Positions 1-5,591 of a stretch of 5,803 nucleotides of DNA are shown piece by piece (the stretch's first letter is position 1; every line of letters starts with the position of its first letter). The stretch comes from Gallionella sp. (lineage in GTDB: Bacteria > Pseudomonadota > Gammaproteobacteria > Burkholderiales > Gallionellaceae): assembly GCA_025362155.1 (NCBI GenBank), contig JANYHX010000042.1:1-5803 (forward strand), read 5' to 3'. Both the position numbers and the translations under genes were made by a program. The notes below the pieces were generated by a model. That model ran no database searches, was not told the origin of the DNA, and was given only the letters and a program-made list of their open reading frames with translations.

Positions 1-628
1 CGCACCAGATGCGGGTTGCTGCGGCGCGCTGAACCAGCATATGTCCGATCTGGAAGGCGCGCGCGCAATGATGCGCCGCAACATTGATGCATGGTGGCCG
101 CATATCGACAATGGCGCAGAAGCCATCGTGATGACCGCCAGCGGCTGTGGTGTGATGGTGAAAGATTACGCGCATGCATTGAAAGATGACGGCGCCTATG
201 CGCATAAGGCCGCGCGCATCAGCGCGCTGACGCGCGACCTCAGCGAAATATTGAGCCGCGAAAATCTGGATGTGTTCGCGCATGTCGGCCACGGAACGCG
301 TGTGGCCTATCAATCGTCATGTACATTGCAGCACGGCCAAAAACTGGGCGGGACAGTGGAAGATATTTTGCAACGCTGTGGGTATGAGCTCACTCATGTC
401 GCGGACAGCCATCTTTGTTGCGGCGCGGCAGGCACTTATACTTTGCTGCAAGCCAAGCTTTCACAGCAGTTGCTGAAAAATAAACTCGCCGCGCTGCACG
501 CAGGCAAGCCGGAAATCATCGCCTCCGCGAATGTCGGTTGCCAGATGCATCTGGCCAGCGTAAGTGATATTCCGGTCAAGCACTGGATAGAATTGTTGGA
601 ACAAAGCTGGAATCAAGCTCTCGTCTAA
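1..628 (+). CDS. glcF: Glycolate oxidase iron-sulfur subunit GlcF, C-terminal half (5' end outside window)
   Basis: GlcF is the iron-sulfur subunit of the GlcDEF glycolate oxidase, which oxidises glycolate to glyoxylate and passes electrons towards quinone. The reading frame is open from base 2, so the internal ATG at 41 is not the start; 208 codons remain of the roughly 400 usual for the family. Both cysteine-rich (CCG) domains are represented. The first shows the end of its motif, AGCCGALNQH (Cys6-Cys7 of the fragment), and ASGCG (Cys49). The second shows SSCTLQHGQK (Cys107), DSHLCCGAAGTY (Cys139-Cys140) and ANVGCQMHL (Cys180). NNIDAWWP-like and KHWIELLEQ stretches match GlcF rather than LutA or HdrD relatives. 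The N-terminal 4Fe-4S half and glcD/glcE must lie to the left. One variation: where E. coli GlcF has HCPCTLQH, this protein has QSSCTLQH, so one Cys of that pair is Ser. The gene converges on the catalase-like pseudogene, with 27 bp between their stops. Confidence 0.95.
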   Translation, partial: APDAGCCGALNQHMSDLEGARAMMRRNIDAWWPHIDNGAEAIVMTASGCGVMVKDYAHALKDDGAYAHKAARISALTRDLSEILSRENLDVFAHVGHGTRVAYQSSCTLQHGQKLGGTVEDILQRCGYELTHVADSHLCCGAAGTYTLLQAKLSQQLLKNKLAALHAGKPEIIASANVGCQMHLASVSDIPVKHWIELLEQSWNQALV

Positions 629-655
629 ATCAGAACCCCAACCTGAGTCAGAGAC

Positions 656-1660
656 TCACTGCGCCCGCTGGGCGAAGCTCACCGCATAGGCTGCCGGGCG
701 AATCAGCAGTACCGGGTCTTCAAGATGGCGGTGTCCCTGCTGGAAGTAATAATGGATTAAACATCAGTGCCTTTTGTTCTTTTGCCTGATTTTTCGAGAC
801 GCTGGTCAAGCTGATATGCCCAGTTCCAACCGTTCTCTGTCTGCCGGCCACACCGCTGTTGGATCATTGACTGGGTCGCCTTCCTTTGCCAATTGGGCTA
901 CTAAACGAAACTTCACCGCACCTTTCGCGATACGCTTCGGCAATTCATTCATTAAATAGTTGGGGGATGCTTTGCCGCGCTCGCGCCACTAAGCCCGTGC
1001 TCGCCCGCCATCGGAAGTATCTGGTAGCGGGCAAACTGAGTCTTGCCCTGAGCATTGGTAAATTTGAATGCATTGATGCCGAAGTAAGCCAGCGTTGCGA
1101 AACTTACAGGCGGTGGGCAAGGGGTCGTCACAAACTTTGTCGCCGCAGGATGGCTGCCGAGAAATTGCTCGATCGGCGTGGGCTTCGCTGCCTTCGGTCC
1201 GCTCAATGAAACGGCCTGCAGCAGTGCGAGGAAATCTTCCGGAGTTGCCACCGGGAAACCATTGGCCGAAATGCTGACAATATCCGTGTCGCTGCCGTCC
1301 GGCAGCTTAAAGCGAATGGCGATGCCATGCGGGCTCGCATTGGGGCTTGCATCAGATAGCGTCGGAACGCCCGTAGCATTAGAGAACCTCACTAACACTG
1401 GCACGCGCTTGGCGAAATGGGTGCCGTACTGAGTGACGCTGCAGACGGGGTTGGTGTGAAGGTACCCGCCACCAAAATGCCTTTGGCATGGTTGGCGCGA
1501 AAGCCCGCGTGCGACCCGCCGGAAAGCGTGTTGAGCGTTTCTACGATGGCCACAGGCACTGGCTTTTGTTCAGTAGGTGGTTCGGCAGCAAGGGCCGAGA
1601 CAATGCATGCAGTGAATACACCAACGAGTACGATGACCTGCGGAAAACGACCCGCAACAT
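656..1660 (-). pseudogene. Catalase-family haem peroxidase (SrpA-like), multiply frameshifted pseudogene
   Basis: The minus strand carries a nearly complete catalase-related peroxidase of the small SrpA-like type (about 330 residues, exported), broken into pieces. Segment 1 (about 1658-1422) reads a signal peptide ending SALAAE, then the distal-His motif RANHAKG (His codon 1490-1488). Segment 2 (1418-967) reads VPVLVRFSNATG, IAIRFKLPDGSDTDIVS, ANGFPVATPEDF and PVSFATLAYFG. Segment 3 (961-815) reads YLMNELPKRIAKGAVKF and GDPVNDPTAVWP. Segment 4 (813-723) reads ISLTSVSKNQAK and ALMFNPLLLPAGTPPS. Segment 5 (721-656) reads EDPVLLIRPAAYAVSFAQRA, with the proximal haem-ligand pattern R-x3-Y (Tyr codon 688-686), then TGA. 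Frame changes fall at 1421-1419 (CCC, one C short), 966-962 (C5 on this strand, one short), about 817-814 (one base short) and 723-722 (one extra T). The segment 1 frame has no start codon; ATG 1660 would need another shift. Residues that bind haem survive, so the loss looks fairly recent. The 453-nt internal ORF 952-1404 is only its middle part. Assembly indels are the main alternative. Confidence 0.93.
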
Positions 1661-1769
1661 TTACTTATTTCGAACTCTGGTCCTGAACTTAATGTAAGTA
1701 CCTCATCATCGAACAGGTTGTCTTGGCGTAACGTTTATTCTGAATTTTAACAATTATCCTGCTCATCAC

Positions 1770-1798
1770 TTGGATTATTTTATACCTTGCGGTACATT
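1770..1798 (+). promoter_or_regulatory. Possible sigma70 promoter for the aminotransferase gene
   Basis: TTGGAT (1770-1775) and TACATT (1793-1798) each match four of six consensus positions and are 17 bp apart. Transcription would start near 1805, leaving a leader of about 30 nt before ATG 1835. The surrounding stretch (1735-1800) is A+T-rich, as promoters usually are. A second, weaker pair is TTGGCG (1723-1728) with TTTTAA (1745-1750), 16 bp apart. Assigned by eye only. Confidence 0.35.
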
Positions 1799-1823
1799 AC
1801 GGCACATTTAAACACAGCAAGAA

Positions 1824-1828
1824 AAGGA
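1824..1828 (+). promoter_or_regulatory. Ribosome binding site fixing the aminotransferase start
   Basis: AAGGA lies 6 bases before ATG 1835. The reading frame stays open back to a TTG at 1787, but that codon has no comparable site before it, and the extra 16 residues do not resemble the family. ATG 1835 is therefore chosen. Confidence 0.8.
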
Positions 1829-1834
1829 AATAGC

Positions 1835-3016
1835 ATGACGATCAAATCATTTCACCCGCCGCAACGCATATTAATGGGGCCAGGCCCTTCCGATGTTAGC
1901 CCACGAGTTCTGGAGGCCATGTCGCGGCCCACCATCGGTCATCTTGATCCGGTGTTCGTGTCCATGATGGACGAAATGAAGACGCTGCTGAAATATGCCT
2001 TTCAGACCGACAATGAATTGACCATGCCGGTTTCCGCACCCGGTTCCGCCGGTATGGAAACCTGTTTCGTCAATCTGGTCGAGCCGGGTGACAAGGTCAT
2101 CGTATGCCAAAACGGCGTGTTCGGCGGACGCATGAAAGAAAACGTCGAGCGTTGCGGAGGCGTCGCGGTAATGGTTCAGGATGACTGGGGACGCGCGGTT
2201 GATCCGCAAAAATTGGAAGACGCGCTCAAGGCCAATCCGGATGCCAAAATTGTTGCCTTCGTGCACGCGGAAACTTCCACTGGTGCGCTGTCCGACGCAA
2301 AGACACTGGTAGCGATGGCGCATAAGTACAACTGCCTGACCATCGTGGATGCGGTTACATCTCTGGCTGGATCACCGCTCAAGGTTGACGAGTGGAAAAT
2401 TGATGCGATTTATTCAGGCACGCAGAAATGCCTGTCGTGCACACCCGGACTTTCGCCGGTCAGCTTCAGCGCGCAGGCGCTGGAAAAGGTGAAGAACCGC
2501 AAGACCAAGGTGCAAAGCTGGTTTCTGGACCTCAATCTGGTGATGGCCTACTGGGGTGGCACTACCAAGCGCGCCTACCATCACACTGCGCCAATCAACT
2601 CACTGTATGGCTTGCACGAGGCGCTGGTAATACTGCAAGAAGAAGGCCTGGAAAAATCCTGGACACGCCATCAAAAAAACCATCTCGCCTTGCGTGCGGG
2701 GCTGGAAGCGATGGGACTCAAATTCGTCGTGCCCGAATCGGAACGTCTGCCGCAACTGAACGCGCTCTCGGTGCCGGAGGGTGTCGATGAAGCCGCAGTG
2801 CGTGCAATATTGTTGTCCGACTATCAACTCGAAATCGGGGCAGGACTGGGTGCGATGGCCGGCAAAGTGTGGCGCATCGGCTTGATGGGGCACGCCAGCA
2901 ATTCGCGCAATGTGCTGCTCTGCCTGGGCGCCTTGGACGATGCCCTCAGCCGGGTGAAAGCGCCGATCAAACGCGGTGTCGGGGTAGAAGCGGCGCACAA
3001 AAAACTGGCTGGCTGA
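1835..3016 (+). CDS. Alanine/serine-glyoxylate aminotransferase (AGXT-type, PLP class V)
   Basis: This 393-residue protein is a fold-type I, class V PLP aminotransferase that makes glycine from glyoxylate, using alanine or serine as amino donor. Sequence features in order are the N-terminal [16 protein letters not shown] (residues 14-29), a glycine-rich APGSAGMET cofactor loop, [15 protein letters not shown] with Asp172 (PLP ring nitrogen), and [12 protein letters not shown] with the Schiff-base Lys198. These are followed by [20 protein letters not shown], and by [10 protein letters not shown] with Arg347 for the substrate carboxylate. The match to human AGT runs the whole length: [19 protein letters not shown] (IEIMGGLG in AGT) and RIGLxG. 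Donor specificity (Ala versus Ser) cannot be read from sequence, so no gene symbol is given. With glcF upstream it fits phosphoglycolate salvage, GlcDEF making the glyoxylate that this enzyme aminates. It probably has its own promoter, because a pseudogene on the opposite strand separates it from glcF. No strong terminator follows. Confidence 0.93.
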   Translation: MTIKSFHPPQRILMGPGPSDVSPRVLEAMSRPTIGHLDPVFVSMMDEMKTLLKYAFQTDNELTMPVSAPGSAGMETCFVNLVEPGDKVIVCQNGVFGGRMKENVERCGGVAVMVQDDWGRAVDPQKLEDALKANPDAKIVAFVHAETSTGALSDAKTLVAMAHKYNCLTIVDAVTSLAGSPLKVDEWKIDAIYSGTQKCLSCTPGLSPVSFSAQALEKVKNRKTKVQSWFLDLNLVMAYWGGTTKRAYHHTAPINSLYGLHEALVILQEEGLEKSWTRHQKNHLALRAGLEAMGLKFVVPESERLPQLNALSVPEGVDEAAVRAILLSDYQLEIGAGLGAMAGKVWRIGLMGHASNSRNVLLCLGALDDALSRVKAPIKRGVGVEAAHKKLAG

Positions 3017-3103
3017 TTCGTTGCTAAAAAAGGGGGTCGGTAATAACTGTTAGGGCGGATTGTATGTTTTGCTTATCCGCTGCATGACGAACGAGGAGAT
3101 TTC

Positions 3104-3595
3104 ATGAAAATAATTCATAGATTGTTTATTGTGCTCGTAGCATGCGTCTCGGCGGCCTTCGCACACGCCGAGGATACTGTATTGGTGCCATCACTTATCC
3201 CTTACGACAAGAGTGACACTGCTTCTGAAGACGTTCGCAAAGATTGCGATTGGAATGCCACCATGCCACGCTACTTGGCAAAGGAGTCGGATGGTCGCGT
3301 GAAAATAATAGATCAGGGCATTGAGGCGATGCCTGACAAAAAGCTGATGCTCGTTGCAACCGCACTTCACACAGTTGGCGGAGGCGGCTGGTCGGGTCCG
3401 AAGTGGCTGGTCCTGGAGGGAAAGTTAACCGAGGGTGACAAACTGTTGGGTAGCTTTGAAGCAAGACGCCAGACTATACGCGGCTCAATGCGCGGTTGCG
3501 GGACGCTCACTTCGCTGAGCGAAGATATTGCGGATGACATTTTAGAATGGCTCAAGACTCCCAGCCTGAATGCCAAACTCGGCAATGCAAAATAA
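3104..3595 (+). CDS. Secreted small protein of unknown function with signal peptide
   Basis: I do not recognise a named family. The product has 163 residues. It starts with a classical Sec signal peptide: MKIIHR, a hydrophobic core at about residues 7-20, and a likely signal peptidase I site AHA|ED after residue 22. The mature protein of about 141 residues should be periplasmic. C14 lies inside the signal and does not form a lipobox. The mature part has just two cysteines, Cys48 (RKDCDWN) and Cys132 (MRGCGTL), which could form a disulfide. It also has a glycine patch VGGGGWSGPK (91-100) and a C-terminal part of the shape EGKLTEGDKLLGSFEARR followed by DIADDILEWLKTP. That tail resembles uncharacterised periplasmic or lipoprotein families in which a 'G.L..G..LLGSF.ARR' strand pair precedes a terminal amphipathic helix; this is from memory and unverified. 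AGGAG (3094-3098) sits 5 bases before the ATG. It stands alone between the aminotransferase and a long non-coding gap. Confidence 0.8.
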   Translation: MKIIHRLFIVLVACVSAAFAHAEDTVLVPSLIPYDKSDTASEDVRKDCDWNATMPRYLAKESDGRVKIIDQGIEAMPDKKLMLVATALHTVGGGGWSGPKWLVLEGKLTEGDKLLGSFEARRQTIRGSMRGCGTLTSLSEDIADDILEWLKTPSLNAKLGNAK

Positions 3596-3598
3596 ACT

Positions 3599-3639
3599 AA
3601 AGGGTTAGCCTCGGTTTCCATATTCGTGCTGTACCCTTT
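3599..3639. repeat. Inverted repeat just after the secreted-protein gene (possible weak terminator)
   Basis: AAAGGGT (3599-3605) is perfectly complementary to ACCCTTT (3633-3639). After a small bulge, AGC (3607-3609) can also pair with GCT (3628-3630). The hairpin starts 4 bases after the stop codon of the secreted-protein gene, where a terminator would be expected. It lacks a clean U-tract (TTTGTTG follows) and its loop is large, so termination is only a possibility. Confidence 0.4.
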
Positions 3640-3663
3640 GTTGCACAACAAGCTCCATTTCCC

Positions 3664-3720
3664 CAAGGCCGAGACATTTCGCCAATTTTCCTCCGTCAAA
3701 TTGCAAAAATATCGGCCTTG
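3664..3720. repeat. Nested inverted repeat, 57 bp
   Basis: CAAGGCCGA (3664-3672) and TCGGCCTTG (3712-3720) form a perfect 9-bp inverted repeat. Inside it, ATTT (3676-3679) can pair with AAAT (3707-3710), and CAATTT (3683-3688) with AAATTG (3698-3703). The result would be one long interrupted stem closed by a 9-base loop. It could fold as RNA from either strand. There is no oligo-T tail, so it is not a standard terminator. Possible identities are a small structured RNA, a degenerate short mobile repeat or a protein-binding site; none can be chosen from this window alone. Confidence 0.5.
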
Positions 3721-3750
3721 CACTTAATGAGCTTCATAAGCTAGATAAAC

Positions 3751-3780
3751 ACACCTTCTGCATAAGCCCCCCAAAGGTGT
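3751..3780. repeat. Inverted repeat ACACCTT/AAGGTGT
   Basis: A perfect 7-bp stem, ACACCTT (3751-3757) with AAGGTGT (3774-3780), encloses a 16-base loop containing six consecutive C. On the plus strand it is followed by CGTTTTGG and on the minus strand by GTTTATC. The short T stretches make it at best a weak bidirectional terminator. Confidence 0.35.
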
Positions 3781-3870
3781 CGTTTTGGCTTTCTGTTGTC
3801 GCCAACAACTCGTTATTTATCGCCTTACCTGACTACAAATAAACTCCTACGAAAATAAAATAGGGACTAC

Positions 3871-3899
3871 TTTACATTCAAACAAGCGTTTGATACGAT
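3871..3899 (+). promoter_or_regulatory. Sigma70-type promoter upstream of the flavodoxin-like pseudogene
   Basis: TTTACA (3871-3876) matches the -35 consensus at five of six positions. TACGAT (3894-3899) matches the -10 consensus at four of six, and the spacer is exactly 17 bp. Transcription would start around 3906, giving a leader of about 58 nt before ATG 3964. This is the best promoter candidate in the window, and it could also feed the efflux genes downstream if the hairpin at 4320 is read through. Confidence 0.6.
3878..3893. promoter_or_regulatory. Palindromic operator, TetR-family type, inside the promoter spacer
   Basis: TCAAACAAGCGTTTGA is a perfect inverted repeat, TCAAAC-AAGC-GTTTGA. 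It fills 16 of the 17 spacer bases between the -35 and -10 boxes, so a bound dimer would block RNA polymerase. The core CAAAC-N4-GTTTG has the form described for operators of PsrA, a TetR-family repressor of pseudomonads. The identity of the repressor here is inference, and no regulator gene is present in the window. A looser second palindrome, TGATACGA...TCGTAATATCA (3891-3914), overlaps its right end and the -10 box. Confidence 0.6.
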
Positions 3900-3963
3900 T
3901 GTTTCGTAATATCAATTATACGTGCTCCACCCCACTGAATTAATTTTATAAAAAGATATTGTT

Positions 3964-4307
3964 ATGGTTAAAGTCGCAGTCGTGTATCACAGTGGTTATG
4001 GGCATACCAAGAAACAAACCGAAGCTGTTGTCAGTGGAGCGAGCGGCGCGGGTGCAACCGTACAGTTGATTCCCGTGGCGGATATTGATATGCATTGGGA
4101 ATATCTGGCGCAAGCCGATGCAATCATCTTCGGTGCTCCGACCTATATGGGCAGTTTGTCTGCCGAATTTAAAAAGTTTATGGATGTGAGTTCCAAGCCT
4201 TGGTATCAGATGTTGCGCCGCCCCAAGGTGACCTTGATACAGCCGCCCATCTTGGCAAACGCGTAACCGAAATAACCAGGAAATTTATTTCGGGCCGTGC
4301 AAAATAA
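3964..4307 (+). pseudogene. WrbA-like flavodoxin-fold oxidoreductase, internally deleted pseudogene
   Basis: The N-terminal 82 codons are a clear WrbA/NAD(P)H-dependent flavodoxin-family start. They include the FMN phosphate loop VYHSGYGHTKKQ (residues 7-18), IIFGAPTYMGSLSAEFKKFM (54-73) and SSKPWYQ. The family normally continues for another 110 or so residues (QAWKDK, a GFTNSGSxSGDK loop and so on), but here the frame runs into MLRRPKVTLIQ and stops at 4264-4266. Reading two bases further along from 4209 gives DVAPPQGDLDTAAHLGKR, then VTEITRKFISGRAK and TAA at 4305-4307. That is the expected C-terminus of the same family. About 80 codons in the middle have therefore been deleted, with the join near 4207-4213 and out of frame. 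The 100-residue ORF 3964-4266 should not be annotated as an intact protein. An active FMN enzyme is not expected, since much of the cofactor-binding core is missing. Confidence 0.88.
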
Positions 4308-4319
4308 GTAGTACGAAGT

Positions 4320-4353
4320 TCCTTGCTGTGTAGTGCAGCAAGGATAATTTTAT
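4320..4353 (+). terminator. Intrinsic terminator or attenuator before the efflux operon
   Basis: TCCTTGCTG (4320-4328) and CAGCAAGGA (4336-4344) form a perfect 9-bp stem with a 7-base loop, followed by TAATTTTAT. The tail is T-rich but interrupted. The hairpin starts 13 bases after the flavodoxin-like remnant ends and lies 27 bases before the adaptor gene's ATG. It could end the upstream transcript or attenuate read-through into the pump genes. GATAAT (4343-4348) could alternatively act as a -10 box for the pump operon, though I see no good -35 at the right distance. Confidence 0.6.
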
Positions 4354-4371
4354 CTGTTTACGGGATTTTTT

Positions 4372-5580
4372 ATGATGACCTCAGCCAAACCGATTTTTCT
4401 GTCGCTATTATTAACCACCATTCTTGTAGCTTGCGGCGGCGGCAATAAGCCTGCCGCAGGCCCGGCTTCTGGTCCGGCGCCGGGTGGGGGCATGCCGCCC
4501 CCGGAAGTGGACGTGATTACAGTTACTCCTGGGCGCGCGACTATCACACAGGATTTGCCAGGACGATTGCAGGCATTTCGTAGCGCGCAGGTGCGCGCGC
4601 GCGTCGAGGGTGTGGTTGAAAAAAGATTATTTGAGGAAGGCAGCGACGTCAAGGCAGGCGAGTCTTTGTTCCAGATTGATGCGCGCACCTATAGGGCGGC
4701 AGATGCATCCGCAAAGGCTGATCTGGCGATCGCCCGCCAGAACGTCGAACGGTATAAACCCCTGTTGGAAATCAGGGCAGTGAGTCAGCAGGAATTCGAT
4801 CTGGCTGCAGCCAAAGCCAAACAAGCAGAATCTACAGCGATTACCGCCGCGCAGAATTTGGAAAATGCTAGCGTGCCCGCCGCTATTTCTGGACGTATCG
4901 GTCGCGCGCTGGTGACCGAGGGTGCTTTTGTCGGCAAGGGAGACGCCACGCTATTGGCCACCATCGAGCAACTCGATCCTATTTATGTGAACTTCACGCA
5001 ATCCGGTTCCGATCTGTTGCGTCTGAGGCAAGCTGTCAAGGCGGGAAAACTCAAACGCGCCGATTCCGCCAAGGTGGAATTGTTACTGGAAGATGGCAGT
5101 ATTTATCCGCAGTCGGGCAAAATATTTTTCACTGATATGGCGGTTGATTCAAGCACGGGTGCGGTGTCGTTGCGCGCCGAATTTCCTAACCAAAAACGCG
5201 AATTACTCCCCGGGATGTTCGTGCGTATCCGTTTCCCCGAGGCATCGGCGGAAAATGTCATCCGCCTGCCGCAACGCGCTGTGCAAGCCGGTACCCAAGG
5301 TCAGTTTGTCATGGTGGTCGGTGCGGAAAATAAAGCCACGCTGATGCCGGTAAAAACAGGGGACATGGCGGACGGCGATTTTATTATTACCGAAGGACTG
5401 AAAGGCGGTGAGCAGGTCATCATAAATGGTTTGCAAAAAGCCCGTCCCGGCATGGCGGTGAAGCCGGTGCCCCTAGATACGGAGAAATCGGATACGCAGA
5501 AACCGGCTACATCCGGGTCTGCTGTAGCCGCAGCCCCTGCCGAAAAATCAGTTCACGAAAAACCAGCTAACAAAAATTAA
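4372..5580 (+). CDS. RND efflux periplasmic adaptor (MexA/AcrA-type) lipoprotein
   Basis: This is the membrane fusion protein of a tripartite RND multidrug efflux pump; it links the inner-membrane pump to a TolC/OprM-type outer-membrane channel. It has 402 residues. The lipoprotein signal ends LVAC|GGG (Cys21), so the mature protein should be anchored to the inner membrane by lipid. A Gly/Pro/Ala-rich linker (22-44) follows. The first lipoyl half contains RARVEGVVEKRLFEEGSDVK (75-94) and FQIDARTY. A coiled-coil hairpin spans about 108-165. The second lipoyl half has ISGRIGRALVTEGAFVGKG (from 172). The beta-barrel has LDPIYVNFTQSGSDLLRLRQ and LLPGMFVRIRFPE, and a membrane-proximal domain and a charged Pro/Ala/Lys tail end the protein. 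Hairpin length equals MexA, one heptad per arm shorter than AcrA. ATG 4372 and 4375 are both possible starts, with GGGA (4362-4365) as a weak site. Only 11 bases separate it from the pump gene, so they form an operon. Confidence 0.95.
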   Translation: MMTSAKPIFLSLLLTTILVACGGGNKPAAGPASGPAPGGGMPPPEVDVITVTPGRATITQDLPGRLQAFRSAQVRARVEGVVEKRLFEEGSDVKAGESLFQIDARTYRAADASAKADLAIARQNVERYKPLLEIRAVSQQEFDLAAAKAKQAESTAITAAQNLENASVPAAISGRIGRALVTEGAFVGKGDATLLATIEQLDPIYVNFTQSGSDLLRLRQAVKAGKLKRADSAKVELLLEDGSIYPQSGKIFFTDMAVDSSTGAVSLRAEFPNQKRELLPGMFVRIRFPEASAENVIRLPQRAVQAGTQGQFVMVVGAENKATLMPVKTGDMADGDFIITEGLKGGEQVIINGLQKARPGMAVKPVPLDTEKSDTQKPATSGSAVAAAPAEKSVHEKPANKN

Positions 5581-5591
5581 GGTTCCCCACC

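Larger units (their letters stand above)
3596..3963 (+). other. Non-coding gap rich in inverted repeats, with a promoter at its right end
   Basis: These 368 bases hold no convincing gene on either strand; the minus ORF entering from the left (3367-3723) is mostly antisense to the secreted-protein gene. The left two thirds contain several inverted repeats: 3599-3639, 3638-3651 (TTGTTG-CA-CAACAA), 3664-3720, 3730-3742 (AGCTT-CAT-AAGCT), 3751-3780 and 3795-3809 (GTTGT-CGCCA-ACAAC). The right third (about 3830-3963) is A+T-rich and carries the promoter and operator annotated separately. The leader after the promoter has no strong Shine-Dalgarno sequence before ATG 3964. Confidence 0.7.

Noticed and set aside
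644..658. Small hairpin TGAGTC-AGA-GACTCA between the convergent ends of glcF and the catalase pseudogene, a candidate bidirectional terminator.
   Set aside because: The stem is only 6 bp, no T-run follows on either strand, and it includes the pseudogene's stop codon; too weak to call.
952..1404. A 150-residue minus-strand ORF beginning at GTG that looks like a small catalase-domain protein.
   Set aside because: It is only the middle segment of the frameshifted peroxidase; homologous coding continues in other frames on both sides.
1790..1809. Near-tandem 10-mers CGGTACATTA and CGGCACATTT before the aminotransferase gene as regulator half-sites.
   Set aside because: Only two imperfect copies (8 of 10 identical) overlapping the putative -10 region; not enough to support a binding site.
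1787..1834. A TTG-initiated 16-residue extension of the aminotransferase.
   Set aside because: It has no ribosome binding site and includes the good AAGGA site for ATG 1835; family members begin near the later start.
3055..3080. GCGGAT...ATCCGC inverted repeat after the aminotransferase gene as a possible terminator.
   Set aside because: Six base pairs around a 14-base loop with no T-tract downstream; could easily be chance.
3367..3723. A 118-residue minus-strand ORF reaching into the intergenic gap.
   Set aside because: Most of it is antisense to the secreted-protein gene, its protein has no recognisable features, and the start lies next to the inverted repeat without a ribosome binding site.
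4728..4890. The adaptor protein appears to lack seven residues in each arm of its coiled-coil hairpin when compared with E. coli AcrA, suggesting a symmetric heptad deletion.
   Set aside because: Recalled MexA from Pseudomonas aligns without gaps over the same stretch (same residue count from the hairpin to ISGRIG), so this is the ordinary MexA-length hairpin.
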